Counted from the stretch's first letter, positions 24,313 through 33,726 are shown. The stretch is 40,984 nucleotides of DNA from Lachnospiraceae bacterium (GCA_017437065.1 JAFSBX010000089.1:1-40984), one strand, 5' to 3'. The notes: generated from the sequence alone by a model not told the origin. Made by a program: numbers and translations.

Positions 24313-25356
24313 TTATTTCATATTTTCCATCGCTGCGTTCAAAGCCGCATCAAAAGTTTCTACATATACCGGTCCAAAGGTACTTGTTTTATAAACAGGT
24401 ACTTCTGAATTAAATCCCGTAAAATAAACGTATTCCGAAGTGATATTAATATTAGTGTAATTACCGTCTGCTACAGTTAACAGACCGCTACCGTCAGTAT
24501 TCATACGTTTCAAAGCCGGTTCCGTGGAAGAATTGGCCTGATAGTAAATGATATCCTCATAGACGTTAAAAGTATCAACTCTGTCTTCGGTAAGAACTCT
24601 GTCAGAGCTGTCCAATAAAGAATAGCTGTAAAGTCTGTAATTATCTGCCACGTTCATATAGTATATATAATCACCTGAGATAACAGGATTCCACATATTT
24701 CCTTCCCAAACAGTAGAGGAAGTATCTGTGCCGGTATCCCATGCATACAAATAATGGTCATCACCTGTACCGTTGTAATAGATGATTCCATTCAGACAGG
24801 CTGCAGGGTTAATCCAGTAATCGGTTAAAGTCTGTGATTTCTTTTTATCCAGACGGATTTTACGAAGAGTCAGTGCAGTGTCAGTATCGTAGTGTGCATA
24901 ATAGACATAATCATCTACAAGAAGTAATGTACCGGATGGATCGTCATCCAGACACACTGCATTTTTCCCGTTTAATTTGGAACGATAGATACCATTCATG
25001 GCTCCGACAAATTTTATATTTCCTGTACCGGAAGTGCTGCTTCCTTTTTGGTAATAAACAAGATATTTTCCACCAGCGTTGATGTATTCTGCTTTGGAAT
25101 TGTTCAGTTTTTTGATGTTTGTTTCATCCGGATTCATACTATAAAGTGCACCATCGTCATAGGCATTGGAAAAATATACTTTTCCGTCATATTCACAGAA
25201 CAGTCCGCGGTTGTTTAAGTTGCCTCCGGTGTTACCGATTGTCCCTTCAGGGACAGGAGCAATTCGATTGCTAAAAAAAGCAATAACTGCAATGAGAATA
25301 ACCAGTATGACGGCAATGATAATAAAAAGAGTTGAAGATTGTTTTTTCTTTTGCAT
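24313..25356 (-). CDS. Membrane-anchored DUF5050-type propeller protein
   Basis: 347 aa when started at the ATG whose A is at 25356; GGGGG lies five bases upstream, while the longer open frame has no ribosome site. A charged start (MQKKKQSS) precedes one hydrophobic segment (about 9-28), which acts as an uncleaved anchor. The outer part has repeated strands with aromatic pairs (KVYFSNAYDDGALYSMN, YVYYAHY, IIYYNG, YIYYMN, IIYYQA, YVYFTG) spaced about 45 residues, a beta-propeller pattern typical of DUF5050. It is likely an extracellular binding protein; the ligand is unknown. It converges on the giant secreted protein gene, but nothing shows that they work together. Confidence 0.8.
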   Translation of the reverse strand: MQKKKQSSTLFIIIAVILVILIAVIAFFSNRIAPVPEGTIGNTGGNLNNRGLFCEYDGKVYFSNAYDDGALYSMNPDETNIKKLNNSKAEYINAGGKYLVYYQKGSSTSGTGNIKFVGAMNGIYRSKLNGKNAVCLDDDPSGTLLLVDDYVYYAHYDTDTALTLRKIRLDKKKSQTLTDYWINPAACLNGIIYYNGTGDDHYLYAWDTGTDTSSTVWEGNMWNPVISGDYIYYMNVADNYRLYSYSLLDSSDRVLTEDRVDTFNVYEDIIYYQANSSTEPALKRMNTDGSGLLTVADGNYTNINITSEYVYFTGFNSEVPVYKTSTFGPVYVETFDAALNAAMENMK

Positions 25357-25453
25357 AATATCCCCCTGTATATTGTGTAAGATGTTCCGGATAAACCAGC
25401 GATTTTGTTGTTTACCGGACATTTGCTATAGAAGATTATAACCTTAATTTTAC

Positions 25454-25482
25454 TTGCTATCAAGTACGATTTGAGATAAGAT
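25454..25482 (+). promoter_or_regulatory. Possible promoter of the pheA operon
   Basis: TTGCTA (25454-25459), 17-base spacer and TAAGAT (25477-25482). The predicted start would be near 25489, inside the structured leader. The hexamers are only moderately good. Confidence 0.4.
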
Positions 25483-25611
25483 AAAGTGAAACCAAGTGAG
25501 TTAAGTGTAAGGGCTTATGCTTGCATAAAAGCCCTTACATTTAACGAACGCCACTTTATGAGCGAAGGGAACCGTAGCGAATGAAGTGTTAGTGCGAAGC
25601 ACGGGTTTCAC
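25481..25611 (+). promoter_or_regulatory. Highly structured leader or repeat element before pheA
   Basis: A 15-17-bp hairpin (25500-25516 with 25529-25545, one G-U) has its tip extended by TTATGC/GCATAA. It is enclosed by ATAAAGTG (25481-25488) pairing with CACTTTAT (25552-25559). A competing stem pairs GTGAAACC (25486-25493) with GGTTTCAC (25604-25611); the two share bases 25486-25488 so they cannot both form. A small GTGC-GAA-GCAC hairpin (25592-25602) lies within. GGAGG at 25620-25624 is left free. There are no T-box conserved words and no T-run. It may be a regulatory leader or a REP/MITE-like insertion with the outer stem as terminal repeats. Confidence 0.55.
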
Positions 25612-25633
25612 ACACCACAGGAGGAATACATAC

Positions 25634-26761
25634 ATGGATTTATTAGAACTAAGAAAGCAAATAGACAGTATTGACAGCAGCATAGTGGAGTTATATGAAA
25701 AACGAATGGAAATCTCCAAGCAGGTTGCTGAGTATAAAATAGAAACAGGAAAAAAGGTACTTGATAAAGAAAGAGAAATACAGAAAATTGCGGCAGTTAA
25801 GGCATTGACACATAATGATTTTAACAAACACGGAATTGAAGAGCTGTTTGAACAGATTATGTCAGTGAGCCGGAAACTGCAGTATCAGTTACTGACCGAA
25901 CATGGAAGTATGGGACGGCTTCCGTTTATCGGAGTTGATGAACTGGAGACAAAAAAAGCAAGAGTTGTATTTCCGGGGGCGGAAGGAGCTTACACACAGG
26001 CAGCAATGCAGGAATTTTTCGGGGATGAAATTAACAGTTTCCATGTAGATACTTTCCGGGATGCGATGGTGGCAATTGATGAAGGAAGTGCGGATTTTGC
26101 AGTCCTTCCGATTGAAAATTCCACAGCAGGTATTGTTAATGAAATTTATGATATGTTGGTGGAATTTGAAAATTACATAGTTGGAGAACAGATTATTAAA
26201 ATAGAACATTGTCTGATGGCATTGCCGGGAACCAAAATGGAGGATATCAAAACAGTATATTCACATCCCCAGTCTTTAATGCAGAGTGCAGGATACCTTA
26301 GAGAGCATCCTTTATGGCAACAGATTAGTATGAATAATAATGCGTTTGCGGCAAGAAAAATAGCGGAAGAACAGGACAAAACACAGGCGGCGATTGCTTC
26401 TGAATATGCAGCGAAAACATATGGTTTGGAAGTGTTGGAAAAGGGCGTCAATGATTTGAAAAACAATTCTACCCGTTTTATTGTGGTAACAAATCAGAAA
26501 ATTTTCAAAAAAGATGCCAATAAAATCAGTATTTGTTTTGAAGTGGATAACGAGAGCGGAGCGTTATATCGCATGCTTTCCCATTTTATCTACAACAATC
26601 TGAATATGAATAAAATTGAGAGCCGTCCGTTGGAAGGAAGAACATGGGAGTATCGTTTTTTCATTGATTTTGACGGCAATCTGGCAGACAGTGCAGTAAA
26701 AAATGCATTGCGCGGACTTCGTGATGAAGCAAGAAACATGAAAATTTTAGGAAATTATTAA
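25634..26761 (+). CDS. pheA: Bifunctional chorismate mutase/prephenate dehydratase
   Basis: A 375-aa fused enzyme of phenylalanine synthesis, converting chorismate to prephenate and then to phenylpyruvate. The AroQ mutase (1-88) shows LRKQIDSID with R7, then KR.EI...VAEYK and the end helix FEQIMSVSR. The dehydratase (about 108-285) shows GAEGAYTQAA, PIENSTAGIV and the catalytic NSTRF (278-282). The ACT domain (about 297-375) has the phenylalanine-binding words GALYRML (309-315) and ESRP (329-332), so feedback inhibition by phenylalanine is expected. Start is the ATG at 25634 after AGGAGG; the open frame begins earlier within the structured leader. It is 18 bases before the AAA ATPase gene. 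Confidence 0.95.
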   Translation: MDLLELRKQIDSIDSSIVELYEKRMEISKQVAEYKIETGKKVLDKEREIQKIAAVKALTHNDFNKHGIEELFEQIMSVSRKLQYQLLTEHGSMGRLPFIGVDELETKKARVVFPGAEGAYTQAAMQEFFGDEINSFHVDTFRDAMVAIDEGSADFAVLPIENSTAGIVNEIYDMLVEFENYIVGEQIIKIEHCLMALPGTKMEDIKTVYSHPQSLMQSAGYLREHPLWQQISMNNNAFAARKIAEEQDKTQAAIASEYAAKTYGLEVLEKGVNDLKNNSTRFIVVTNQKIFKKDANKISICFEVDNESGALYRMLSHFIYNNLNMNKIESRPLEGRTWEYRFFIDFDGNLADSAVKNALRGLRDEARNMKILGNY

Positions 26762-26779
26762 AGATAAAGAGGCAAAAAA

Positions 26780-28075
26780 ATGCGGGCAAGAGAACTGATT
26801 GTATACAAGGAATTTGAAGACGGACAGCTGTTGGAAGATATGGAATGGCTGATGGATAATTATGCGGATGAGTATTATAATAAAGAGGATAAGGCGGCTC
26901 TTTTTTATGATTGTATTCATGAATTACTGGATAAGGCAGGGCATCATGGATTCTACGGAAATCTGTGGCATTGTTATCTGACGAATCTTTTGGTAAATAA
27001 TGAAAATACTTATAGTATGGCATGTGAAGTAAAAGGAGAAATTGAAGGAACCATTAATAAAGCGGTTCTTCATGATATTGCCATATTTAAAGAATTTTTC
27101 GATTTTGACTTTGCTCCTGTTTGTGAGGCTCTTGGCGTGGATACTTTTGAGTTTGTAGAACAGTATGAAAGCAGTTCGGAAAAAAGTAAAGTTTATAATG
27201 CAAGAATCCGTGACAGAATATGTGAGCTTGCAGTGAGATTTACGGAAGATTCCACACCGGAAGAAATGAAAAAGTCTTTAACGGAGTTTTATAAAGAATA
27301 TGGTGTGGGAAAATTCGGCTTACATAAATCATTCAGAATTGAGCATACAGAAGAAGGAGCAAGGATTGTACCGATTAAAAATATTGCCCATGTGTATCTG
27401 GACGATATTATCGGATATGAAATTCCCAAGCAGAAACTGATTGACAATACAGAGGCTTTTGTAAAAGGGAAAAAAGCCAATAACTGTCTTTTGTTCGGTG
27501 ATGCGGGAACAGGCAAATCTTCCAGTATTAAGGCGATTGCAAATGAATATTACGGGCAGGGACTTCGCATTATAGAAGTGTACAAGCATCAGTTTCAGGA
27601 TTTAAATGATGTAATCAGCCAGATAAAGAACAGAAATTATAAGTTTATTATTTATATGGATGATTTAAGTTTTGAGGATTTTGAGATTGAATATAAATAC
27701 TTAAAAGCAGTGATAGAAGGCGGCTTGGAAAAGAAACCGGACAATGTGCTGATTTATGCGACTTCCAACAGAAGACATCTGGTACGCGAGAAATTCAGCG
27801 ATAAAGAAGAAAGAAGAGATGATTTACATTCCAGTGATACAGTGCAGGAAAAATTGTCACTTGTGTATCGTTTCGGTGTATCCATTTTCTTCTGTGCACC
27901 AACGAAGAAAGAGTTCCAACAGATTGTATGCAGTCTGGCAAAGAAAAATCGGATTGATATGCAGGAAGAAGAGCTGTTATTGGAAGCAAATAAGTGGGAA
28001 CTCTCCCATGGAGGTTTATCGGGAAGAACGGCACAGCAGTTTATTGATTATTTGTTAGGTAAAGCAGAAACTTAA
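26780..28075 (+). CDS. DUF815-family AAA ATPase
   Basis: A 431-aa protein with an N-terminal helical region (1-195) of unknown role and a C-terminal P-loop AAA module: Walker A GDAGTGKSS (240-248), Walker B FIIYMDDLSF (289-298) and a sensor-like stretch VLIYATSNRRHL about 323-334, followed by the ERRDDLH segment and a small helical lid. The wording is that of DUF815 ATPases, conserved but uncharacterised. It has AAAGAGG before its ATG and follows pheA closely. Its role next to pheA and polyphosphate genes is not apparent; DnaA/DnaC-like remodelling is a structural analogy only. Confidence 0.85.
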   Translation: MRARELIVYKEFEDGQLLEDMEWLMDNYADEYYNKEDKAALFYDCIHELLDKAGHHGFYGNLWHCYLTNLLVNNENTYSMACEVKGEIEGTINKAVLHDIAIFKEFFDFDFAPVCEALGVDTFEFVEQYESSSEKSKVYNARIRDRICELAVRFTEDSTPEEMKKSLTEFYKEYGVGKFGLHKSFRIEHTEEGARIVPIKNIAHVYLDDIIGYEIPKQKLIDNTEAFVKGKKANNCLLFGDAGTGKSSSIKAIANEYYGQGLRIIEVYKHQFQDLNDVISQIKNRNYKFIIYMDDLSFEDFEIEYKYLKAVIEGGLEKKPDNVLIYATSNRRHLVREKFSDKEERRDDLHSSDTVQEKLSLVYRFGVSIFFCAPTKKEFQQIVCSLAKKNRIDMQEEELLLEANKWELSHGGLSGRTAQQFIDYLLGKAET

Positions 28076-28139
28076 AGAGTTAATAGGTTTAATTGGGTGA
28101 ATACTTAAGCAGACGAATTGGGAAAGGGGTAAGGCAGGT

Positions 28140-29657
28140 ATGGCGGTAAAGACATTTGCAGCAATTGATGTAGGTTCTTATGAGCTTTGCATGAAAATTT
28201 TTGAAGCTTCTGCAAAGAATGGAATGAAGGAAATTGATTGTATCAGATATCGGCTGGATTTAGGAACGGATACTTATGCAACGGGGAAAATAGGGTATGA
28301 AAAAGTAGAGGAACTGTGTCGGATTTTACGAGAATTTTCAGATATTATGAAGTCCTATCAGGTGGAAGATTACAGAGCCTATGCTACCAGTGCGATAAGG
28401 GAAACAAACAACAGCCGGATTGTTTTAGAGCAGATTCGGGTAAAAACGGGAATTAAGATTGACATTCTCAGTAATTCCGAACAGCGTTTTCTGGATTATA
28501 AGTCTGTGGCGTCCAAAGGAGAAGCTTTTGCACAAATTTTAGAAAACAGTACGGTAATTGCGGATATCGGAGGTGGAAGTATCCAGCTATCCCTCTTTAT
28601 GAAAGATACTCTTGTTGCAACGCAGAATTTAAAACTCGGGGTGTTAAGAATTCAGGAACGAATGAATCGTTTAAATGCAAAACCGGCACAATTTGAAGGT
28701 CTGGTAGATGAGCTGATCAGTTCCCAGCTGGCTGTATTTAAAAAGCTTTATTTAAAAGACCGGGATATTCATAATATTATTATCGTAGATGACTATCTTT
28801 CTCCACTTGCCAAAAAGCATAAGTTGAAAATTACGGAAGAGGATTATGTCAAGACAGAATCCTTTGAAGAGTTTTCACAGGTGATTCATAAAAAAACACC
28901 GCTTGAGATTGTAAAAGTATTGGATATACCGGAAGAGAATATTCCTTTACTTAGCATAACAGAGATTCTGATTAGGAAAATTATTCATTTGATGGATGCC
29001 AAGATGCTTTGGATACCGGGAGTAACACTTTGTGATGGTATTGCATATGAATATGCGGAGAAAAATAAAATTGCCGTAGTTTCTCACAATTTTGAGGAAG
29101 ATATCATTGCCTGTGCGCAAAATATCAGTAAGCGGTATATGGGAAGTAAAAAACGGGGTGAGACGCTGGAAAAACTTACGCTGACCATTTTTGACAGTAT
29201 GAAAAAAGTGCATGGATTGGGAAAAAGGGAAAGACTTTTACTTAGAATTGCAGCTATTTTACATGATTGCGGAAAATATATCAGTATGATGAATCTGGCA
29301 GAATGCTCCTATAATATCATAATGTCGACCGAAATTATCGGACTTTCCCATACGGAGAGAGAAATTGTGGCAAATGTGGTAAAATATAATCATGCAGTGT
29401 TTGATTATTCTCAAAATATTGATTATCTTACGATTGCGAAGCTGACAGCGATTTTAAGAGTGGCAAACGGACTTGACCGTAGCCATAAACAGAAGTTTAA
29501 GGATGTAAAGACCGTATTAAAAGATGGTAATTTAGTGATTACTGTGGATACGGATGAAGATATTACACTGGAAAAAGGATTGTTTGAAAAGAGAGCTGAA
29601 TTTTTCGAAGAGGTATTCAGTGTGTGTCCTGTAATTAAGCAGAAAAAGACATTTTAG
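28140..29657 (+). CDS. ppx: Ppx/GppA-family exopolyphosphatase with HD domain
   Basis: A 505-aa enzyme expected to remove terminal phosphate from polyphosphate (or pppGpp). The N-terminal two thirds have the ASKHA fold: FAAIDVGSYE (6-14), catalytic-region SNSEQRF with E114, and the glycine loop ADIGGGSIQL (141-150). A C-terminal HD domain (about 340-480) has ILHDCGKY with H375-D376, a variant found in longer Ppx proteins. The start has a purine-rich GGGGTAAGG upstream. It precedes ppk by 39 bases, so the enzymes that make and break polyphosphate are coexpressed. Confidence 0.88.
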   Translation: MAVKTFAAIDVGSYELCMKIFEASAKNGMKEIDCIRYRLDLGTDTYATGKIGYEKVEELCRILREFSDIMKSYQVEDYRAYATSAIRETNNSRIVLEQIRVKTGIKIDILSNSEQRFLDYKSVASKGEAFAQILENSTVIADIGGGSIQLSLFMKDTLVATQNLKLGVLRIQERMNRLNAKPAQFEGLVDELISSQLAVFKKLYLKDRDIHNIIIVDDYLSPLAKKHKLKITEEDYVKTESFEEFSQVIHKKTPLEIVKVLDIPEENIPLLSITEILIRKIIHLMDAKMLWIPGVTLCDGIAYEYAEKNKIAVVSHNFEEDIIACAQNISKRYMGSKKRGETLEKLTLTIFDSMKKVHGLGKRERLLLRIAAILHDCGKYISMMNLAECSYNIIMSTEIIGLSHTEREIVANVVKYNHAVFDYSQNIDYLTIAKLTAILRVANGLDRSHKQKFKDVKTVLKDGNLVITVDTDEDITLEKGLFEKRAEFFEEVFSVCPVIKQKKTF

Positions 29658-29696
29658 GAAATCATGGAACTGATAGAATAGAGGAGGTGCTTTGTA

Positions 29697-31817
29697 ATGG
29701 ATAAGTTTAAAAGTCCGGAATATTATACAAACAGGGAAATGAGCTGGGTGTTATTCAATAATCGTGTACTCAGTGAGGCAAAAGACAAGAAAATCCCGCT
29801 TTTTGAAAGATTGAAATTTTTGAGTATTACATCATCTAATCTGGATGAGTTCTTTATGGTTCGTGTTGCTTCTTTAAAGGATATGGTAAACGCAGGTTAT
29901 ACAAAGAAGGATATTTCAGGAAAAACTCCGTTAGAACAGCTTGCCATGCTGGATAAGGCAACGCATGAGCTTGTGAGGAGTCAATATTCAACTTATAAAA
30001 GATCTTTAGTACCGTTGCTTTTACAGAATGGATTGCGTGTAGTGGAGCATCATGAACAGCTGAATGAGGAAGAAAAGAAATATGTTGACCGTTATTTTAT
30101 GGATAACGTGTATCCGGTGCTGACACCGATGGCGGTGGATTCTTCCAGACCATTCCCACTGATTCGGAATAAGTCATTAAACATTGGGGCTCTGGTAAGT
30201 AAAAAGGCAGGGAAAGATGAATTTGAGTTTGCTACAGTGCAGGTGCCAAGTGTGTTACCGAGAATTGTTTCGATTCCATCCGAAAAGGAAGGAGAAAAAA
30301 CAGTCATTCTTTTGGAAGAAATTATTGAGCGAAACATTGATAAGCTGTTTCTAAATTATGATATTATTTGTGCGCATCCATTCCGTATTATGAGAAATGC
30401 GGATCTGACAATTGAAGAGGATGAAGCAGAGGATTTATTAAAAGAAATCGAGAGACAGCTCAAAAAGAGACAGTGGGGACAGGTTATCCGTTTGGAGGTA
30501 GAAGACGGAATTGATAAACGACTGTTAAAAATTCTGAAAAATGAGTTGATGATTTCTGAACAGGGAATTTACAAAATTGACGGACCTCTTGATCTGACTT
30601 TCCTTATGAAGATGTATGGATTGGAAGGGTTTGACCATTTAAAAACAAAAAAATATGTGCCTCAGCCTGTTCCGGAGTTACCGGCAGGAGAAGATATATT
30701 TGAACATATCAGACAGGGTGATATTTTACTGCACCATCCATATCAGACATTTACGCCGGTAGTGGATTTTATCAGACAGGCGGCAAAGGATGAAAATGTG
30801 CTGGCAATTAAGCAGACACTTTATCGTGTCAGTGGAAATTCGCCCATTATAGCGGCACTTGCGCAGGCAGCAGAAAACGGAAAGCAGGTAACCGTTTTAG
30901 TGGAACTGAAAGCCAGATTTGATGAAGAAAATAATATTGTCTGGGCAAGAAAACTGGAAAAAGCCGGATGCCATGTTATTTATGGATTAGTAGGTTTAAA
31001 GACGCACAGTAAGATTACGCTGATTGTTCGAAAAGAAGAAGATGGTATTCGCAGGTATGTACATCTTGGTACGGGAAATTATAACGATGCTACGGCGAAG
31101 TTGTATACGGATGTGGGAATGCTGACTTGTTCTGAAGCAATCGGAGAAGATGCTACTGCGGTATTTAATATGCTTTCAGGATATTCAGAGCCGCTTAGCT
31201 GGAATAAGCTGGCAGTTGCACCGCTCTGGCTGAAAAAGAAATTTTTATATCTCATAGAAAGAGAAGCAAAATGTGCAAGAGAGGGAAAGGGCGGACATAT
31301 TATTGCCAAAATGAATTCTCTGTGCGATAAGGATATTATGGCGGCTCTTTATGAAGCAAGTGGGGCAGGCGTGAAAATTGAACTGATAGTAAGAGGTATC
31401 TGCTGTCTGAAGGTTGGGATTCCGGGAATCAGTGATAATATCAGTGTGCGTTCCATTGTAGGCAATTTTTTGGAACACAGCCGTATCTTTTATTTTGAAA
31501 ATGGCGGCAAGAGTGAGATTTATTGTGGCAGCGCAGACTGGATGCCGAGAAATCTGGAACGACGTGTAGAAATTCTTTTTCCGGTGGAAAATGAACAGTT
31601 AAAAGAGAAATTAAAACATATATTGGACGGACAGCTTAAGGATACGGAGAAAGCCCATGTTTTAAATGAAAAAGGCATCTATGAGAAGGTAGACCGGAGA
31701 GGTAAGGCAATTTTTAATTCACAGGATGCATTTTGTGAAGAAGCTGTTTGGTATGCAAAAGAGAGTAAAGATATTACAAATAATCGAGTATTTATACCGG
31801 AGACACATCATGAGTAA
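29697..31817 (+). CDS. ppk: Polyphosphate kinase 1
   Basis: A 706-aa PPK1 that reversibly transfers the terminal phosphate of ATP to polyphosphate. The N-terminal domain begins YTNREMSWVLFNNRVL and SSNLDEFFMVRVASL; the two phospholipase-D-like catalytic modules carry GLKTHSKITL with H437, the expected autophosphorylated histidine, and FLEHSRIFYF with H594. SADWMPRNLERRVE near the end is also a family hallmark. GAGGAGG is upstream of the ATG. Its last eight bases overlap the maf start, indicating translational coupling. Length is normal for the family. Confidence 0.96.
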   Translation: MDKFKSPEYYTNREMSWVLFNNRVLSEAKDKKIPLFERLKFLSITSSNLDEFFMVRVASLKDMVNAGYTKKDISGKTPLEQLAMLDKATHELVRSQYSTYKRSLVPLLLQNGLRVVEHHEQLNEEEKKYVDRYFMDNVYPVLTPMAVDSSRPFPLIRNKSLNIGALVSKKAGKDEFEFATVQVPSVLPRIVSIPSEKEGEKTVILLEEIIERNIDKLFLNYDIICAHPFRIMRNADLTIEEDEAEDLLKEIERQLKKRQWGQVIRLEVEDGIDKRLLKILKNELMISEQGIYKIDGPLDLTFLMKMYGLEGFDHLKTKKYVPQPVPELPAGEDIFEHIRQGDILLHHPYQTFTPVVDFIRQAAKDENVLAIKQTLYRVSGNSPIIAALAQAAENGKQVTVLVELKARFDEENNIVWARKLEKAGCHVIYGLVGLKTHSKITLIVRKEEDGIRRYVHLGTGNYNDATAKLYTDVGMLTCSEAIGEDATAVFNMLSGYSEPLSWNKLAVAPLWLKKKFLYLIEREAKCAREGKGGHIIAKMNSLCDKDIMAALYEASGAGVKIELIVRGICCLKVGIPGISDNISVRSIVGNFLEHSRIFYFENGGKSEIYCGSADWMPRNLERRVEILFPVENEQLKEKLKHILDGQLKDTEKAHVLNEKGIYEKVDRRGKAIFNSQDAFCEEAVWYAKESKDITNNRVFIPETHHE

Positions 31818-32385
31818 AATTGTTTTAGCATCGGCATCGCCGAGAAGAAAAGAATTATTGGAGCAAATAGGAATTTGTTTTACTGTAGAGGTAAGCAGTA
31901 TTGAAGAAGTGATTACAAAGACGGTTCCGCAAGAGGTAGTTATGGAGCTGGCAACACAAAAGGCGGCAGATGTAAAGAAAAATCTTAAGGAAGATGCAGT
32001 TGTAATCGGTGCAGATACGATTGTAGTCTGTAACAGTGCGGAAGGCGAGAAAATTTTAGGAAAGCCGAAGAGTGAAGAAGAAGCATTTCGGATGTTAAAG
32101 GAACTTCAAGGGAATGTGCATCAGGTTTATACCGGTGTGGCGTTGTGTTATGCTGAAGAGATTACCACCTTTTTTGAGTGTACAAAAGTGCATGTATATG
32201 AAATGAGTGAACAGCAGATTTGGGATTATATCAAAACAGGTGATCCAATGGATAAGGCAGGTGCCTACGGCATTCAGGGCAGATTTGCCGCATATGTGAA
32301 AGGAATAGAAGGCGATTATAATAATGTGGTAGGACTGCCGGTAGGAAGATTATATCAGGAATTATATAAACTTAATCTTTTGTAA
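31810..32385 (+). CDS. maf: Maf-family nucleoside triphosphate pyrophosphatase
   Basis: 191 aa from the ATG at 31810 (MSKIVLASASPRRKELL), chosen because homologues start there; the frame is open further upstream inside ppk. Seen: substrate motif SASPRRKE (8-15), VIGADTIV around residues 58-65, and DKAGAYGIQG near 153-162, which fits the dTTP/UTP-hydrolysing (YhdE) branch. The enzyme removes noncanonical nucleotides and is often near cell-division genes; here it is at the end of the polyphosphate operon and overlaps ppk by eight bases. Confidence 0.93.
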   Translation: MSKIVLASASPRRKELLEQIGICFTVEVSSIEEVITKTVPQEVVMELATQKAADVKKNLKEDAVVIGADTIVVCNSAEGEKILGKPKSEEEAFRMLKELQGNVHQVYTGVALCYAEEITTFFECTKVHVYEMSEQQIWDYIKTGDPMDKAGAYGIQGRFAAYVKGIEGDYNNVVGLPVGRLYQELYKLNLL

Positions 32386-32468
32386 TATTGCAGAGAGGAA
32401 AAACAGAATTAGTTAAAAAGTCACAGTAAAAATGTTAAAATAATGAAACGACAAGGAGGAACAGGTAT

Positions 32469-32732
32469 ATGCAGGAATTTGATGATGTTGTACTAAAATG
32501 TTTTTTGGAGAAACAGTTGCAGCTGTTTCCGGAAAGGGTTGCACAAGACGAAGAAGAAGCAGAAGAATTTTTATTAGACTGTATGGCAGTGGTGGTAAAT
32601 TCCGTAAAAGAAGTATGGGAATACTTTGAAGAAGAGGGTGTGGATATGGAAGGAGCCGACGAAGAAGGAATATTAGAGGCAGATGAAGTATTTGAAGTCG
32701 GCGATGGAAGATATCTGATTGTAGAGTGTTAG
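32469..32732 (+). CDS. Small acidic conserved protein, 87 aa
   Basis: An 87-residue strongly acidic protein with AAGGAGG just upstream. The pattern (EEEAEEFLLDCMAVVVNSVKEV, EYFEEEGVDMEG, then EVFEVGDGRYLIVEC) looks like a helical protein ending in a short beta strand. I recall similar acidic small proteins in Lachnospiraceae but know no function. It lies 83 bases after maf and just before a terminator, so it could end the pheA-maf transcript or have its own promoter. Confidence 0.65.
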   Translation: MQEFDDVVLKCFLEKQLQLFPERVAQDEEEAEEFLLDCMAVVVNSVKEVWEYFEEEGVDMEGADEEGILEADEVFEVGDGRYLIVEC

Positions 32733-32774
32733 TATATCATTTCCAAAATTAATTATTGGCAAAGTATATTTATA

Positions 32775-32818
32775 AAAAAGAACCGGCAGACCATTTTGGT
32801 AAGTCAGTTCTTTTTTTT
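32775..32818 (+). terminator. Terminator ending the pheA-ppk-maf region
   Basis: AAAAGAAC pairs with GTTCTTTT, with an imperfect inner part (CGGC-AGACC against GGT-AAGTCA) and a run of at least eight T on the 3' side. Confidence 0.75.
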
Positions 32819-32859
32819 GTAAATATAGTTTGAAAATCAGGTAATAAGAGGGCAGTTAT

Positions 32860-33726
32860 TTAGGTTGTGATATGTTGCTCTCCGGTAGGAAGCGCCTTTC
32901 TTAAATTTACTAAGATTTCTTCCGGTACTACCAAAGAGCCGTAGCCTACTGCCAGATCCAGTTTAGGCTTGGTTGTCCCATGGAAATCAGAACCACCGCT
33001 TGGAAGAAGATTATATTTTTGGGCGAGTGTTTTCATTTGTCTTTCTTCAGCAGGTGAGTAGGTGCTATAAATGCATTCCATAGCAACCAAACCAACTTCT
33101 TTCAGTCGATAAAGAAGTAGTTCCAGTCTGCGGTCACTCATATGGTAGAGAGTAGGGTGGGCAAGTACCGGAATGCCACCTGCATCCAAAATTAACTGAA
33201 CAGCCTGCATAGGTGTTACTTTTTCGCGGGGAACGAAGTAACGAGTGTGGTCGCCTAAATATTTGTCAAATGCCTCAGGCATACTCTTGACAGCACCGAT
33301 ATTCAGTAAATATTTTGCATAGTGAGCTCTTGTGATAACAGAGTCAGGAAAGGCTGTCAGAAGTTTTTCGTAGGAAATATCGATACCTGCCGTTTGAAGA
33401 TTCTGACACATTTTTCTGTTTCTTTCAATACGGGAATCTACAAAGGCGTGAATATGTTTTTGGAAAATCTCCCCTTTATAGTCAATATAGAGTCCTACAA
33501 TATGAATGTCTTTTCCTTCGTATTCTGTGGAAAATTCAATTCCGGGAATAACTTCAATATCTTTTCCTTTGGCGGCTTCTATAGCTTCGTCTAAGCCGTC
33601 TGTTGTATCGTGGTCTGTTAATGCAAAGGCAGAAAGTCCCTTTTCTATCGCATAGTTTACTAATTCCGTGGGAGAGAAGCTACCATCGGATTTGTTGGAA
33701 TGTACATGTAAATCTACTATTTTCAT
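32860..33726 (-). CDS. PHP-domain phosphoesterase (RNase AM / nucleotidase type)
   Basis: A 288-aa metal-dependent PHP hydrolase. Metal-binding words in order: DLHVHSNKSDG (5-15), ALTDHDTTDG (around 33-42), PGIEFS (around 62-67), TRAHYAKYL (around 135), VLAHPTLY (around 187) and SGGSDFHG (around 247-254). Relatives act as 3',5'-nucleoside bisphosphate phosphatases or 5' exoribonucleases (RNase AM). The start is the ATG at 33726 (MKIVDLHVHS) with GGAG ten bases upstream; the first in-frame Met would include the ribosome site. Leftward, downstream of the ABC-F gene but separated by a hairpin. Confidence 0.87.
   Translation of the reverse strand: MKIVDLHVHSNKSDGSFSPTELVNYAIEKGLSAFALTDHDTTDGLDEAIEAAKGKDIEVIPGIEFSTEYEGKDIHIVGLYIDYKGEIFQKHIHAFVDSRIERNRKMCQNLQTAGIDISYEKLLTAFPDSVITRAHYAKYLLNIGAVKSMPEAFDKYLGDHTRYFVPREKVTPMQAVQLILDAGGIPVLAHPTLYHMSDRRLELLLYRLKEVGLVAMECIYSTYSPAEERQMKTLAQKYNLLPSGGSDFHGTTKPKLDLAVGYGSLVVPEEILVNLRKALPTGEQHITT

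Noticed and set aside
25481-25633. T-box leader for pheA
   Set aside because: No T-box conserved sequence or antiterminator and no terminator T-run is present.
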